From Peptococcaceae bacterium BRH_c8a (GTDB lineage: Bacteria > Bacillota > Desulfotomaculia > Desulfotomaculales > Desulfallaceae): a stretch of 58,383 nt of DNA. The DNA lies in NCBI GenBank assembly GCA_000961575.1, contig LADP01000017.1, positions 1-58,383 on the forward strand, in the 5' to 3' direction. The notes beneath the pieces are model-generated. The model was not told the origin of the DNA. It made no database searches and saw only the letters and a program-made list of their open reading frames with translations. How positions within the stretch are numbered: position 1 is the stretch's first letter; each line of letters begins with the position of its first letter. Position numbers and translations under genes: made by a program. Shown here piece after piece: positions 37,083 through 46,160 of the stretch.

Positions 37083-38222
37083 TTAACATCCCAGATGACG
37101 GGCAATTACCATGCGATTAACTTCTGAAGTGCCTTCCCCAATTTCAAGCAATTTGGCGTCCCGGAGATAACGCTCTACGGGGAATTCTTTCATGTAACCA
37201 TACCCGCCGTGAATCTGGATTGCTTCCAGAGCAGCTTTGGTGGCAATTTCCGAAGCAAATAACTTGGCTATCGCCGCTTCCTTACCAAAAGGCTGGCCGT
37301 TGTCTTCAAGCCACGCTGCTTTAAGATACATCAAGCGCGCAAGTTCCACGTGGGTGGCCATATCGGCCAGCTTAAACTGGATGGCTTGGAATTTGGAGAT
37401 CGTCCGACCAAATTGCACTCTTTCATTGGCGTATTTTAATGACGCATCCAGCGAAGCCTGGGCAATGCCAACGGCCATAGCGGCGATGGCAACGCGTCCT
37501 CCGTCAAGTACCTTTAAAAACTGTTTAAAACCTTGACCCTCTTTACCCACTAGGTTTTCCTTGGGCACCCTAACATTATCAAAAAATAGTTCGGTAGTAT
37601 TAGAACCATTCAGACCGAGTTTTTCGTATTTAGAGCTGATGGTAAAACCAGGGGCATCGGTGGGGACAATGATGGCGCTGATGCCTCTTTTACCTTTGCT
37701 TTTATCAGTAATGGCTGTGATGGTAACAAACTTGGCGAAACTGGCGTTGGTAATGAAACACTTACCACCGTTGATAACATACTCATCGCCTTCTAGTACT
37801 GCCGTTGTTTTGGTGCCCCCGGCATCAGAGCCAGCCTCGGGCTCAGTCAGCCCAAACGAGCCCATAGCTTGACCGCGGCACAAAATATTCAGGTATTTTT
37901 GCTTCTGTTCTTCGGTGCCAAAAAGGTATATTGGTTTGCAGCCCAGTGATACGTGAGCTTCATAAGTGATACCGGTGGAGGCGCAGGCACGGGTAATTTC
38001 TTCGGTAGCCAGGCAATAACTGGTAAAGTCTGCACCCGCTCCGCCGTACTCTTCGGGGAAAGGTAAGCCCATTAAATCCATTTCGGCCAGCTTTTTAATA
38101 ATGTCCATAGGGAATTCCTTAGAACGATCGATATCTGTCGCTCTAGGGACAATAACTTCCTGAGCGAAATCTCTGACCACGTTCCTAATCATTTCCTGAT
38201 CCCGGGTTAAATTAAAATCCAA
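37083..38222 (-). CDS. Acyl-CoA dehydrogenase (second copy)
   Basis: 379 residues, TTG start after AAGGAGGG. Contains GSFGLTEPEAGSDAGGTKTT, CFITNASFAKFVTITA and the catalytic Glu in AKLLEIGEGTSEVNRMVIA. It is clearly related to the 31504 protein but not a recent copy, so it may serve another chain length or a branched substrate. Gene order places it directly after the sigma-54 activator gene. I found no -24/-12 box, but a pair of CCGAACGGT sites lies upstream. Confidence 0.92.
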   Translation of the reverse strand: MDFNLTRDQEMIRNVVRDFAQEVIVPRATDIDRSKEFPMDIIKKLAEMDLMGLPFPEEYGGAGADFTSYCLATEEITRACASTGITYEAHVSLGCKPIYLFGTEEQKQKYLNILCRGQAMGSFGLTEPEAGSDAGGTKTTAVLEGDEYVINGGKCFITNASFAKFVTITAITDKSKGKRGISAIIVPTDAPGFTISSKYEKLGLNGSNTTELFFDNVRVPKENLVGKEGQGFKQFLKVLDGGRVAIAAMAVGIAQASLDASLKYANERVQFGRTISKFQAIQFKLADMATHVELARLMYLKAAWLEDNGQPFGKEAAIAKLFASEIATKAALEAIQIHGGYGYMKEFPVERYLRDAKLLEIGEGTSEVNRMVIARHLGC

Positions 38223-38298
38223 TGTGGTCCCTCCTTAATTATGAAAATAGATTTAAACTTAACCCATGCAAAAAACAGGCGACCAGTCATAATTTTTA

Positions 38299-38328
38299 CC
38301 GAACGGTCAATATAGGACTCCGAACGGT
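38299..38328. promoter_or_regulatory. Two CCGAACGGT sites 21 bp apart
   Basis: Identical 9-mers at 38299-38307 and 38320-38328, two helical turns apart, 77-106 bp upstream of the second acyl-CoA dehydrogenase. Spacing on one face of DNA suggests a regulator binding site. Confidence 0.5.
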
Positions 38329-38412
38329 AGTTTTAAGCCCTTGAATGAAATGTTGACCTGTTAACCATAATATCCAAAAGCCAGCGGCGCATAATGTGTA
38401 AACTTGTTTTAC

Positions 38413-38439
38413 ATATTTACGATATTTACGATATTTACG
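38413..38439. repeat. Three tandem ATATTTACG units
   Basis: Perfect 9-bp unit repeated three times in the gap between the activator gene and the dehydrogenase gene. Confidence 0.85.
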
Positions 38440-38479
38440 ATTGGATAGCGACCGCCTGTATTACAAGATTGACCTTTTT

Positions 38480-39913
38480 TTAAGCCAGATTGTACTTAAC
38501 CAGTTTTTTATACAAGCCCGGTCTTGATATGCCCAGCAGTTTGGCTGCTTTGGCCTTGTTACCTTTACTGTTTTTTAGAGCTTGTAAAATAACCAATTTT
38601 TCAGTTTGATTAACGATTTCATTCAAGGTCTGGCCATCGCTCAGGGGCAAAGACAGCCCGTTTTCCCGGTGCAATGTTTCTTCCACCGCACCTGATATTT
38701 CCCCGTCCAAAAGGCTGGCTATATGCGAGGGTAGGTGTTCTTTATAAATAATGTTACCCTCAATGACATTAAAGGCGCGTTCAATGGTGTTTTCCAATTC
38801 CCGCACGTTGCCGGGCCAGGAATACCTTTTAAACAGGGCCTCTACTTGAGAATCAAGAGCGGTTACTCGGAGCCCGAATAACCGGTTATATTTATCAAGG
38901 AAGCAGTGCATCAGTTCCCTGATATCTTCCTTCCTTTCGCGGAGCGGCGGAATGCACAAATTAACCACGTTCAGGCGATAATACAAATCCTCGCGAAACT
39001 TTTTATATTTAACTAGATGCTCCAAATTTACATTGGTCGCCGCAACAACTCTGACATCCGAAACTTTTGCTTCCCCGGCACCCAGTTTCTGAATCTCCTT
39101 TTCCTGGATAAACCTGAGCAGTTTGGCCTGTAAGGAGAATGAAATATCGCCAATTTCGTCTAGAAATACAGTGCCCCCGTTGGCCAGTTCCAGTTTGCCA
39201 ACTTTACCGCCTTTCTTACCGCCAGTAAAGGTGCCTTCTTCGTAACCGAAAAACTCAGATTCCAACAAGGTATCTGGAATAGCAGCACAGTTTATTTTAA
39301 TAAATGGCCCCGAACGCCGCAAACTGGCAGCATGAACAGCCTGGGCGAACAATTCCTTGCCCGTACCGCTCTCCCCGGTAACCAAAACATTTGAATTGCG
39401 CGGTGCCACCTTAAGCAACGTTTCTTTTAAATCAACTAACTGGGGACTGTTACCAATAATGTTATCCACGGTATACACAACTGTCGATCCAGCCCGGGAA
39501 TGTCGTTTTCTTTTACTAACCCCGTCAGAATTCCCGTATTCCGTTTCCCGCTCGGGATTAAGGAAAATAATTTTTGCCAATGCCCCTTGTATTTGTTTGT
39601 TATTGGTGATGGGTATATAATCGGCCAGGAAACTACGGCCATCGATACTGTCTATCTTGCCGAACTCGGGTATCCCGTTTTTTAACACCGTGATTAGTTT
39701 GCGCAACCCGTTATGTTTACACACTTCGGTTAGCTGCCTGCCCACAATTTTACTCGGAGATGTTTTAAGCGTCGCGGCTAGGGTGGTGTTTACCTGTTGA
39801 ATGACACCACTTTTTCCGATAACCAGCAACCCCTCGTTGCTGTTTTCAAATATGGTATGCAGAATTTTTTCCGCCGAATGCTCGCCACCGCCAGTACTCT
39901 CCGGATAATTCAC
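38480..39913 (-). CDS. PAS / AAA+ / Fis sigma-54-dependent activator
   Basis: 477 residues. A PAS domain (about 15-120, LLVIGKSGVIQQVN) is followed by the AAA+ core (about 145-385) with Walker A VTGESGTGKELFAQ, Walker B NGGTVFLDEIGDIS, the arginine-containing FREDLYYRLNVV and SWPGNVRELENTIERA. A Fis helix-turn-helix is at the C-terminus (KAAKLLGISRPGLYKKL). The sigma-54-contact loop reads GTFTGG instead of GAFTGA, which is unusual. It sits at the head of the fatty-acid cluster, and two -24/-12 promoters lie within it, so control of bcd-etfBA-thl-hbd-crt and of the ACSM-like gene is likely. The PAS ligand is unknown. Confidence 0.93.
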   Translation of the reverse strand: MNYPESTGGGEHSAEKILHTIFENSNEGLLVIGKSGVIQQVNTTLAATLKTSPSKIVGRQLTEVCKHNGLRKLITVLKNGIPEFGKIDSIDGRSFLADYIPITNNKQIQGALAKIIFLNPERETEYGNSDGVSKRKRHSRAGSTVVYTVDNIIGNSPQLVDLKETLLKVAPRNSNVLVTGESGTGKELFAQAVHAASLRRSGPFIKINCAAIPDTLLESEFFGYEEGTFTGGKKGGKVGKLELANGGTVFLDEIGDISFSLQAKLLRFIQEKEIQKLGAGEAKVSDVRVVAATNVNLEHLVKYKKFREDLYYRLNVVNLCIPPLRERKEDIRELMHCFLDKYNRLFGLRVTALDSQVEALFKRYSWPGNVRELENTIERAFNVIEGNIIYKEHLPSHIASLLDGEISGAVEETLHRENGLSLPLSDGQTLNEIVNQTEKLVILQALKNSKGNKAKAAKLLGISRPGLYKKLVKYNLA

Positions 39914-39930
39914 TTTATCACCTCGGTTGA

Positions 39931-39969
39931 TAGATCGAATTTAATAGATCGAATTTAATAGATCGAATT
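39931..39969. repeat. Tandem 14-bp repeat in the leader of the activator gene
   Basis: TAGATCGAATTTAA occurs twice and is followed by TAGATCGAATT. It lies 18-56 bp before the start codon, within or next to the promoter, so copy number could change expression. Confidence 0.85.
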
Positions 39970-40132
39970 GCGAATATTTTAACAATTTAACATACCTATT
40001 GTACAGGATGGTTTAGGGTCTATTATTATAATTAACACGACCATACTCGTCAATGCTCTCTTTTATAGTTAATGTCACAACTGGATACACTTTTTAGTTA
40101 CGTTTGGAACACATTGAAACTTTTGACCTTAT

Positions 40133-41629
40133 TCAGGCGCTTCTGGTCCATTGCATTAGTTTCTTGATGCCTTCACGGTATAGTTGTAGATACTCAACCG
40201 CCGATCGGGCCCAGGAATAATCTATTTCCATAGCCGCGCGTACCAACCGGCGCCAGGCAGCGGGATTTTGCCCGTATAATTTTAGAGCTCTGTAAATTGC
40301 ATCCAATAACGCACGACTGTTATATTCGGCAAACACAAAGCCATTACCCGAACCGGTGACCGGGTTATAGTCAGTTACGGTATCGGCCAGCCCGCCGGTA
40401 GCGCGGGCCACCGGTATAGTGCCATACCGCATGCTAATCAACTGCCCCAGGCCGCATGGCTCAAACCGTGATGGCATCAAGAAAACATCTGCGCCGGCAT
40501 AAATCCTTTGGGCCAGTACAGTGTTAAACCCAATTCGGGTTACCATCTTTTCCGGGTATGTTTGACTGAAACTGCTAAATTGCGCTTCATAGTAAGAGTC
40601 ACCGCTACCCAAAAGAATAAATTGAATATCTAGTGCCATCAGTTCATCCATAATTTTGGCCAACAAATCCAGCCCTTTTTGATCCACCAGGCGTGATACC
40701 AATCCTAGGACGGGTACTTCTCTGACCGGCAGGCCCAATTCCTTTTGCAGAGCGAACTTGTTATCTTTTTTATTTTCGATACTATTGCTATTGTAGTTGC
40801 GAAAGATGCGGGGATCCTTATCCGGATTAAACTCATGATAGTTAATTCCATTAATAATACCATAAAGATCGGCCGACCTTTTTCTAAGCAGGCCGTCCAT
40901 CCGTACACCAAATTCCGGGTGCTGAATTTCCGCTGCATAAGTGCGGCTAACTGTATTTACAACGTCAGCATACATAATGCCCATTTTGATGTAGCTCACT
41001 GAACCGTAAAATTCTAGTTGTTCCGAGGTAAAATAGTCCTCTTGCACCTCTAAAATACTTAGCACATCCGGGGGAAAAATGCCCTGATATTGTAAATTGT
41101 GTATCGTAAACACTGTGGCTATGCGGTTATAAAAATCATCCTTGGTGTATTTGGTTCTGATAAAAAACGGTATGGGTCCGGTCTGCCAATCATTGCAATG
41201 TATAATATCCGGTTGCCAACCAAGGCGCGGCAGCATTTCCAGTAGAGCCAGACAAAAAAAGGTAAATCTTTCGGCATCGTCTGCATACATATATATATTG
41301 TCACGAAAAAAGTAGTGGTGGTTGTCAACCATATATACCGGAATCTGACGCTGTTCACCTTGATACTCGGCTTCAATACTATCATGGCGAACAATGGCTG
41401 TTTCGATGCGACCGCCAAACGGTACCGGAAAATCCATCAAGTATTTGGCACCCTCGGTTTGTTTATAACGGGGCATTGCTACCCGCACATCGTTCCCGCC
41501 ATAAACATTACCTCCGGCAGTAGCCAAGGCCTTGGGCAAAGAACCTGCCACATCCGCCAACCCGCCCGTCTTGGCAAAAGGCGCAACTTCTGACGAAACC
41601 AGTAATATTTTAAGCGGTCGGTCAAACAT
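40133..41629 (-). CDS. glgA: Glycogen/starch synthase
   Basis: 498 residues, CGGAGGTG before the ATG. The ADP-glucose-binding motif KTGGLADVAGSLPKA is near the N-terminus, HNLQYQGIFPPDVL in the middle, and the C-terminal lobe has SRFEPCGLGQLISMRYG and VARATGGLADTV. This GT5 enzyme elongates alpha-1,4-glucan from ADP-glucose in the cytoplasm. No other glycogen genes lie beside it. An inserted segment around residues 280-300 (NYNSNSIENKKDNK) is low-complexity. Confidence 0.95.
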   Translation of the reverse strand: MFDRPLKILLVSSEVAPFAKTGGLADVAGSLPKALATAGGNVYGGNDVRVAMPRYKQTEGAKYLMDFPVPFGGRIETAIVRHDSIEAEYQGEQRQIPVYMVDNHHYFFRDNIYMYADDAERFTFFCLALLEMLPRLGWQPDIIHCNDWQTGPIPFFIRTKYTKDDFYNRIATVFTIHNLQYQGIFPPDVLSILEVQEDYFTSEQLEFYGSVSYIKMGIMYADVVNTVSRTYAAEIQHPEFGVRMDGLLRKRSADLYGIINGINYHEFNPDKDPRIFRNYNSNSIENKKDNKFALQKELGLPVREVPVLGLVSRLVDQKGLDLLAKIMDELMALDIQFILLGSGDSYYEAQFSSFSQTYPEKMVTRIGFNTVLAQRIYAGADVFLMPSRFEPCGLGQLISMRYGTIPVARATGGLADTVTDYNPVTGSGNGFVFAEYNSRALLDAIYRALKLYGQNPAAWRRLVRAAMEIDYSWARSAVEYLQLYREGIKKLMQWTRSA

Positions 41630-41805
41630 AAATGCACCTCCGTCACTTTATCTGTGTATCACATTTTTCTCGATATTGGTTTTAGACCCTCAATAACAAA
41701 GGTTGCCCCGAAATATTAATATTTTATGCAAAACGACATCAACGATAAAATGAAGCAGGATAATAGATCCATTTTATCGAAATTTAAGAAAAGAGGACAC
41801 CTCAA

Positions 41806-42498
41806 ATGTCCCAACTTATGAATGTCCCCAACTTGTGTAAATCGCTGACATTGGATGTGGGTATTGTGCCGAAAGAAGCTGTTAACATCAAGGGAACCAG
41901 GCAGGGTTTGGTGATTCTTTTTGACGCCGAGCAAAGGTTTGAGGATCTTAAAGCCGGTTTAAAATATAAGATGGAATCTTCCAGAGGTTTTTTTACCGGT
42001 GCTAGGTTTATCCTATACGGGGCTAATAAATTGGTGCCGGCTGAGATTAACGAATTGGAATCTATATGCGCGGAATACGGTTTAATTGCGGATCCGGACG
42101 TGCAGTGGCCACCTGGAAGGCCCCAAAAATCCCGCAAAGTCGAACCGGCATCACTGAAGCGCCCGTTGCCCGGCGACCCTGCATTACTGGTGAAACGCAC
42201 CCTGCGCTCGGGTCAGTTAATTACTCACCCGGGTCATATAACCGTGCTGGGCGATGTTCACGCCGGTGCCGAAGTGGTCGCCGGCGGCAACGTACTGATT
42301 ATGGGTACCTGCTCTGGATTCATTCAGGCAGGCGCGGGCGGCGACGCTTCGACCTGTATTGTGGCTCTTTCCATTTTTGGAGCCCAATTAAGAATTGCAG
42401 ACAAAACGCTCATCGTGACAAATGAACGACCGCCGGGCAGTCCGCTGATAGCCCGAATCAAGCAAAACCAAGTGGTAATATCTACATACGAACTATAA
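41806..42498 (+). CDS. minC: Septum site-determining protein MinC
   Basis: 230 residues. The N-terminal domain (IKGTRQGLVILFDAEQRFED) and the beta-helical C-terminal domain with RSGQLITHPGHITVLGDVHA, GAEVVAGGNVLIMGT and GGDASTCIVALSIFGAQLRI are typical. MinC blocks FtsZ polymerisation at cell poles as a partner of MinD. It is alone here: minD and minE are not adjacent, unlike the usual order. Confidence 0.93.
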   Translation: MSQLMNVPNLCKSLTLDVGIVPKEAVNIKGTRQGLVILFDAEQRFEDLKAGLKYKMESSRGFFTGARFILYGANKLVPAEINELESICAEYGLIADPDVQWPPGRPQKSRKVEPASLKRPLPGDPALLVKRTLRSGQLITHPGHITVLGDVHAGAEVVAGGNVLIMGTCSGFIQAGAGGDASTCIVALSIFGAQLRIADKTLIVTNERPPGSPLIARIKQNQVVISTYEL

Positions 42499-42500
42499 TT

Positions 42501-42568
42501 AAATATCACATAAAAATGGGACAGGTGATGATTTAAATCATCACCTGTCCCATTTTTATGTGATATTT
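42501..42568. terminator. 68-bp perfect palindrome, bidirectional terminator
   Basis: Perfect 34-bp arms without a loop, centred on ATTTAAAT (42534/42535). The GC block GGGACAGGTGATGAT pairs with its complement and is followed on each strand by CATTTTTATG. It lies between the convergent minC and nudix genes. Confidence 0.85.
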
Positions 42569-42589
42569 TAAAGTTTTAATTTAATTTGC

Positions 42590-43129
42590 CTAAAGGTCAT
42601 TACTAATTACCCGGTGCGCCGTCAACAAACCTACAATTGTCTTGGCATCCGTAATTTCTCCCCGGTCTACCTTAGCCAGCGCTTCGTCCAGAGGCATGTT
42701 AACCACTTCAATGAATTCATCCTGATCAAGGTTTTGTTGATGCCTGGTTAAATCGCCCGCCAAAAACAGGTGGATCTTTTCCGTGCAAAACCCGGGCGAG
42801 GTGTAAAAACTAGCTAGCCGGCGCAGGGTTTTGGGTCGGTACCCGGTTTCCTCTTCCAGTTCCCGCCCGGCACAGTCTTTTGGACTCTCACCCGGTTCCA
42901 GCTTACCTGCTGGTATTTCCAGCAGCATGCCACCGGCAGCATAACGAAACTGATTTATTAATAGTACTGTTCTATCTGTAGTTATGGCTACCACCGCTGT
43001 AGCGTCAGATGATTTAACCACCTCCATAGTAGCAGTCCTGCCGTCGGGCAGTAAAACCTGGTCCCTGTGCACGTCCACTATTCGGCCCTGAAAAACCGTT
43101 TCCGAATTACCCGTTTTATTTCCAGGCAT
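42590..43129 (-). CDS. nudF: Nudix hydrolase, ADP-ribose pyrophosphatase type
   Basis: 179 residues with a complete Nudix box GKLEPGESPKDCAGRELEEE followed by TGYRP (residues ~84-108). The preceding IPAG and the proline 15 residues after the box (TSPGF) fit ADP-sugar pyrophosphatases. It hydrolyses ADP-ribose-like compounds using Mg. It lies 78 bp before a DUF3786 gene stop on the same strand, a pair probably cotranscribed. Confidence 0.9.
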   Translation of the reverse strand: MPGNKTGNSETVFQGRIVDVHRDQVLLPDGRTATMEVVKSSDATAVVAITTDRTVLLINQFRYAAGGMLLEIPAGKLEPGESPKDCAGRELEEETGYRPKTLRRLASFYTSPGFCTEKIHLFLAGDLTRHQQNLDQDEFIEVVNMPLDEALAKVDRGEITDAKTIVGLLTAHRVISNDL

Positions 43130-43207
43130 TTTCTTAATCCCCCATTATTCTATCTTCGCACAGCCTGTAAGCTCGAAATAACAACCCCACCTGAACCTTA
43201 GTCTTCT

Positions 43208-43825
43208 TTATAATCCGGCCAGCCTTTTCATCTCCCAAATGGCCAGGCCCGGAAGTAGTGCGTAATCCTCGGTATGCAGGTGTGCCGGCGCAGAGGCATC
43301 AAACAGTACGTTTCCACTGGCCGGAAATTCGTCATCGCCTTCCCATAGTACAAAAGTAATGGGTATTTTAGGTAACACCGGCACCGTAACCGCTACATCC
43401 CCCAGATCCGTTTTCCAGCCGCCCAGCTTTTGAGCCGCCTCCACCAGCGCCTCGGGAGCGGTACCGAATATGGATACCAGCGGCCTGATAGCTCGGTTGG
43501 TAAACGGCCCAATGTATATAGAGCCGCTGGGCAGTTCCTGAAAGGCAATACTTATGCCCTCCACATCCCGTGGGCTACAGTTGGTCAGGTAATGCAGCAG
43601 CACTATTTCATCAGCCAGCGGCACTGCCCCCTGCCCTGCTACCCGTTCAGCCCTGCCCATGGGATAGTAAACCCGGTACTCTTGTCCTAAAAATGGTACC
43701 ACAAAATAAGCCCCGTTCCGGTTAAACGCCACCCGGGCATTGGACTCCATAGCCCCGGGATCAGCCAAGGCAAATTCCTTGCCGGCCTTTTCTCGAGCCG
43801 GCTGTAAGTTAATCTGGGCCGCCAT
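43208..43825 (-). CDS. DUF3786 protein
   Basis: 205 residues with VPFLGQEYRVYYPMG, EIVLLHYLTNC, AFQELPSGSIYIGPFTNRAI and FVLWEGDDEFPASGNVLFDA, the conserved pattern of DUF3786. The family is common in anaerobes with corrinoid proteins, and its role is unknown. GGAGGCGG precedes the ATG. Divergent from the activase cluster, sharing the intergenic region 43826-44043. Confidence 0.88.
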   Translation of the reverse strand: MAAQINLQPAREKAGKEFALADPGAMESNARVAFNRNGAYFVVPFLGQEYRVYYPMGRAERVAGQGAVPLADEIVLLHYLTNCSPRDVEGISIAFQELPSGSIYIGPFTNRAIRPLVSIFGTAPEALVEAAQKLGGWKTDLGDVAVTVPVLPKIPITFVLWEGDDEFPASGNVLFDASAPAHLHTEDYALLPGLAIWEMKRLAGL

Positions 43826-43922
43826 GTTCCGCCTCCTTATTTATTGGTTCATAGTCTATATATTATACAATTCCCCGGCGGCCCCTGCCTTAAAAAACAG
43901 TTTCTTCCCGTTTTGGATAATC

Positions 43923-43960
43923 TAGCGCCAGCTTGTTTCACATTTTGTTGCATGGCGCTA
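43923..43960. other. Inverted repeat in a divergent promoter region
   Basis: TAGCGCCA (43923-43930) and TGGCGCTA (43953-43960), 22 bp apart, between DUF3786 and the activase cluster. Centre-to-centre distance is 30 bp, about three helical turns, so a looping operator is possible. Confidence 0.45.
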
Positions 43961-44043
43961 AAGGATTTTATTAATTAAACAAGAATACATTATTATGTTT
44001 GGCATATATGGGTAATAACCAAAACCCAGGAGGTATTGAACAG

Positions 44044-45015
44044 GTGCGTATTGGCATCCCCGGAGCTTTATTTTATTTTGTTTATTACCCCATGTGGAAA
44101 GTGTTCTTTGAAGAACTGGAAACCGAGGTAATTACATCGGGCAAAACTACCAGAGAAATGGTTGATAACGGTGTTCGTGAAGCTTTAGCCGATGCCTGCG
44201 TGCCTGTTAAACTATTTTTTGGTCACGCCATGGCCCTAAAGGATAAAGTTGACCAGCTCTTTATACCACGCATTGTATGTATGAACAGCAAAACAGTTTA
44301 TTGTCCTAAGTTCTTGGGCCTGCCGGACATGATTAGGCACGGGTTGCCAGATATGCCTCCGGTCATCGATGTGCGCATCGATACCCGCGACAAAAGATTT
44401 GCCGCCTTAAGGGCGTTTATGGCCACCGGACACATGCTGAAAAAGTCAACCCCGGCGGTGTTGGGTGCTTACGCCAAGTCAAGGGTCACCCAGATGAAAT
44501 TTTACCGGTTACTGCGTAGCGGTTTTCAGCCTGCCGAAGCTATTGATATGGTATTTAACCGCATCAAGGCCAAGCCGGTGATAACCACCGGGCAGATGAC
44601 CTTTGCTGTGGTTGGCTACCCCTATATTATTAATGACCAGTATATCAGTGTAGATGTGGTTAACAAATTACGCCGCATGGGCATTAACGTACTCACGCCG
44701 GATAATATCTCTCCGCTGTCCGTTGCGATGCAGCATTACGATTCGGGCAAGCGGATGTTCTGGACTTTTAGCGACAAGGTGCTGCGGGCCACCCGTTACT
44801 TCGCAGACCGCAAAAACATTGACGGCATCATTCATCTTTCAGCTTTCGGCTGCGGGCCGGACTCCATTGTAGACAGGTTTATTCACATGGATAACAGCCG
44901 CCGCAGCGTGCCTTTTATGAGCCTTACCATCGACGAACATAGCGGCGAGGCGGGCATTGGCACCCGACTGGAAGCATTTGTGGATATGGTAAAAAGAAAA
45001 AAGCGAGGCGAATAA
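44044..45015 (+). CDS. Activase-related protein (DUF2229-type, HgdAB-like)
   Basis: 323 residues from GTG 44044, ten bases after AGGAGG; an upstream in-frame ATG (43999) precedes that site. It begins RIGIPGALFYFVYYPMWKVF and contains LADACVPVKLFFGHAM, IPRIVCMNSKTVYCPKFLGL and FGCGPDSIVDRFIHMD with cysteines likely to hold a [4Fe-4S] cluster. The family is related to 2-hydroxyacyl-CoA dehydratase component D and to 'CoA protein activases'. Its substrate is unknown. First of three genes with tight spacing (3 bp to the next). Confidence 0.85.
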   Translation: MRIGIPGALFYFVYYPMWKVFFEELETEVITSGKTTREMVDNGVREALADACVPVKLFFGHAMALKDKVDQLFIPRIVCMNSKTVYCPKFLGLPDMIRHGLPDMPPVIDVRIDTRDKRFAALRAFMATGHMLKKSTPAVLGAYAKSRVTQMKFYRLLRSGFQPAEAIDMVFNRIKAKPVITTGQMTFAVVGYPYIINDQYISVDVVNKLRRMGINVLTPDNISPLSVAMQHYDSGKRMFWTFSDKVLRATRYFADRKNIDGIIHLSAFGCGPDSIVDRFIHMDNSRRSVPFMSLTIDEHSGEAGIGTRLEAFVDMVKRKKRGE

Positions 45016-45017
45016 CT

Positions 45018-46115
45018 ATGCGCAAGGTTTCATTCCCGCATATGGGAGAATCCTACCGCGCTTTTAAAATGCTTTTAACCGACCTGGGCAATGAAGTTGT
45101 ACTGCCTCCCCGCCCCAGCCGCCGGACACTTAACCTTGGGGTACAGCATTCACCGGAATTTGCCTGTTTCCCATTGAAAATAGTGATGGGTAATTACCTG
45201 GAAGTAATTGATAAGGGTGCCAATTTATTGGTTACGTCCGGAGGAGTTGGGCCATGCCGGGCCGGTCTTTACGCCGAATTGCACAAAAAAACCCTGCGCG
45301 AGCTGGGGCATCCGGTGGACATAATTGTGTTTGAACCCCCCAGGTTGCACCCTATTAACTTTATTCGCAATGTAAACAGGCTTAACCCGGCCCGGTTATC
45401 CATCAAAGCAATCATCGAGTGTATCAAACGGGGTTGGCGCAAACTGCAAGCCCTGGACAACTTGGAAAAAATAAGCCACATCATCAGGCCCGAGGAGTTA
45501 CACCGGGGCACCACCACCAGAATGTATAAAAAAGTATTGGAATGGGTGGACAGTGCCTATACCACCAATGAAATTATCGAGGCTGAAGCTGCGGCCGTGG
45601 ATGAAATGAACAAGATACCCCGAGATCATGAGCGACTGATTCTAAATTTGGGCATGGTGGGCGAAATATACGTGCTTTTGGAACCGGCCAGCAACCTGGA
45701 AATTGAAGAAGTACTGGGTAATCTGGGTGTACGGGTAGAACGGTCTATGTTTCTCACCGGTTGGACCCGAGATAATACCTGGAAAGAGACCACCGAGGGC
45801 ATGACCGTAAAAGACGCTGCCCACCCTTACCTGCCGGAATTAATCGGCGGACATGGGCGTGATTCTATCGGTCACACCATCCTCTACGCCAAGCGCAACT
45901 TTGACGGGATTGTCCAATTGGCACCTTTCACCTGCATTCCCGAGATAGTAGCGCGCACTATCCTAAACAAGGTAAGCCACGATTACAGTATCCCGGTACT
46001 GACATTCTTCCTTGACGAACAGACCGGCAAAGCAGGCATGGTAACCCGACTTGAGGCATTTGTTGATTTGATGCGCATGAAAAAAATGCAGGCTGCTAAA
46101 CTGAAACCTGCTTAA
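45018..46115 (+). CDS. Second activase-related protein (HgdAB-like)
   Basis: 365 residues starting three bases after the previous stop. Contains HSPEFACFPLKIVMGNYLEV, TSGGVGPCRAGLYAELH and LAPFTCIPEIVARTIL, again with single conserved cysteines suited to an iron-sulfur cluster. It resembles the previous protein in its second half (DEQTGKAGMVTRLEAFVDLM against DEHSGEAGIGTRLEAFVDMV), so the two probably form a heterodimer. The genes are coupled to an ATPase of the BadF/HgdC type. No true 2-hydroxyacyl-CoA dehydratase operon (CoA-transferase, enoyl reductase) is adjacent. Confidence 0.82.
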   Translation: MRKVSFPHMGESYRAFKMLLTDLGNEVVLPPRPSRRTLNLGVQHSPEFACFPLKIVMGNYLEVIDKGANLLVTSGGVGPCRAGLYAELHKKTLRELGHPVDIIVFEPPRLHPINFIRNVNRLNPARLSIKAIIECIKRGWRKLQALDNLEKISHIIRPEELHRGTTTRMYKKVLEWVDSAYTTNEIIEAEAAAVDEMNKIPRDHERLILNLGMVGEIYVLLEPASNLEIEEVLGNLGVRVERSMFLTGWTRDNTWKETTEGMTVKDAAHPYLPELIGGHGRDSIGHTILYAKRNFDGIVQLAPFTCIPEIVARTILNKVSHDYSIPVLTFFLDEQTGKAGMVTRLEAFVDLMRMKKMQAAKLKPA

Positions 46116-46160
46116 TTAATTGACAATCAAGCCATTCATCACCAAGGATGTGATTTTAGT

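Noticed and set aside
38223-38470. A sigma-54 promoter before the second acyl-CoA dehydrogenase
   Set aside because: TGGTCGCC...TTGCAT is present, but GG and GC are 15 bp apart instead of 12.
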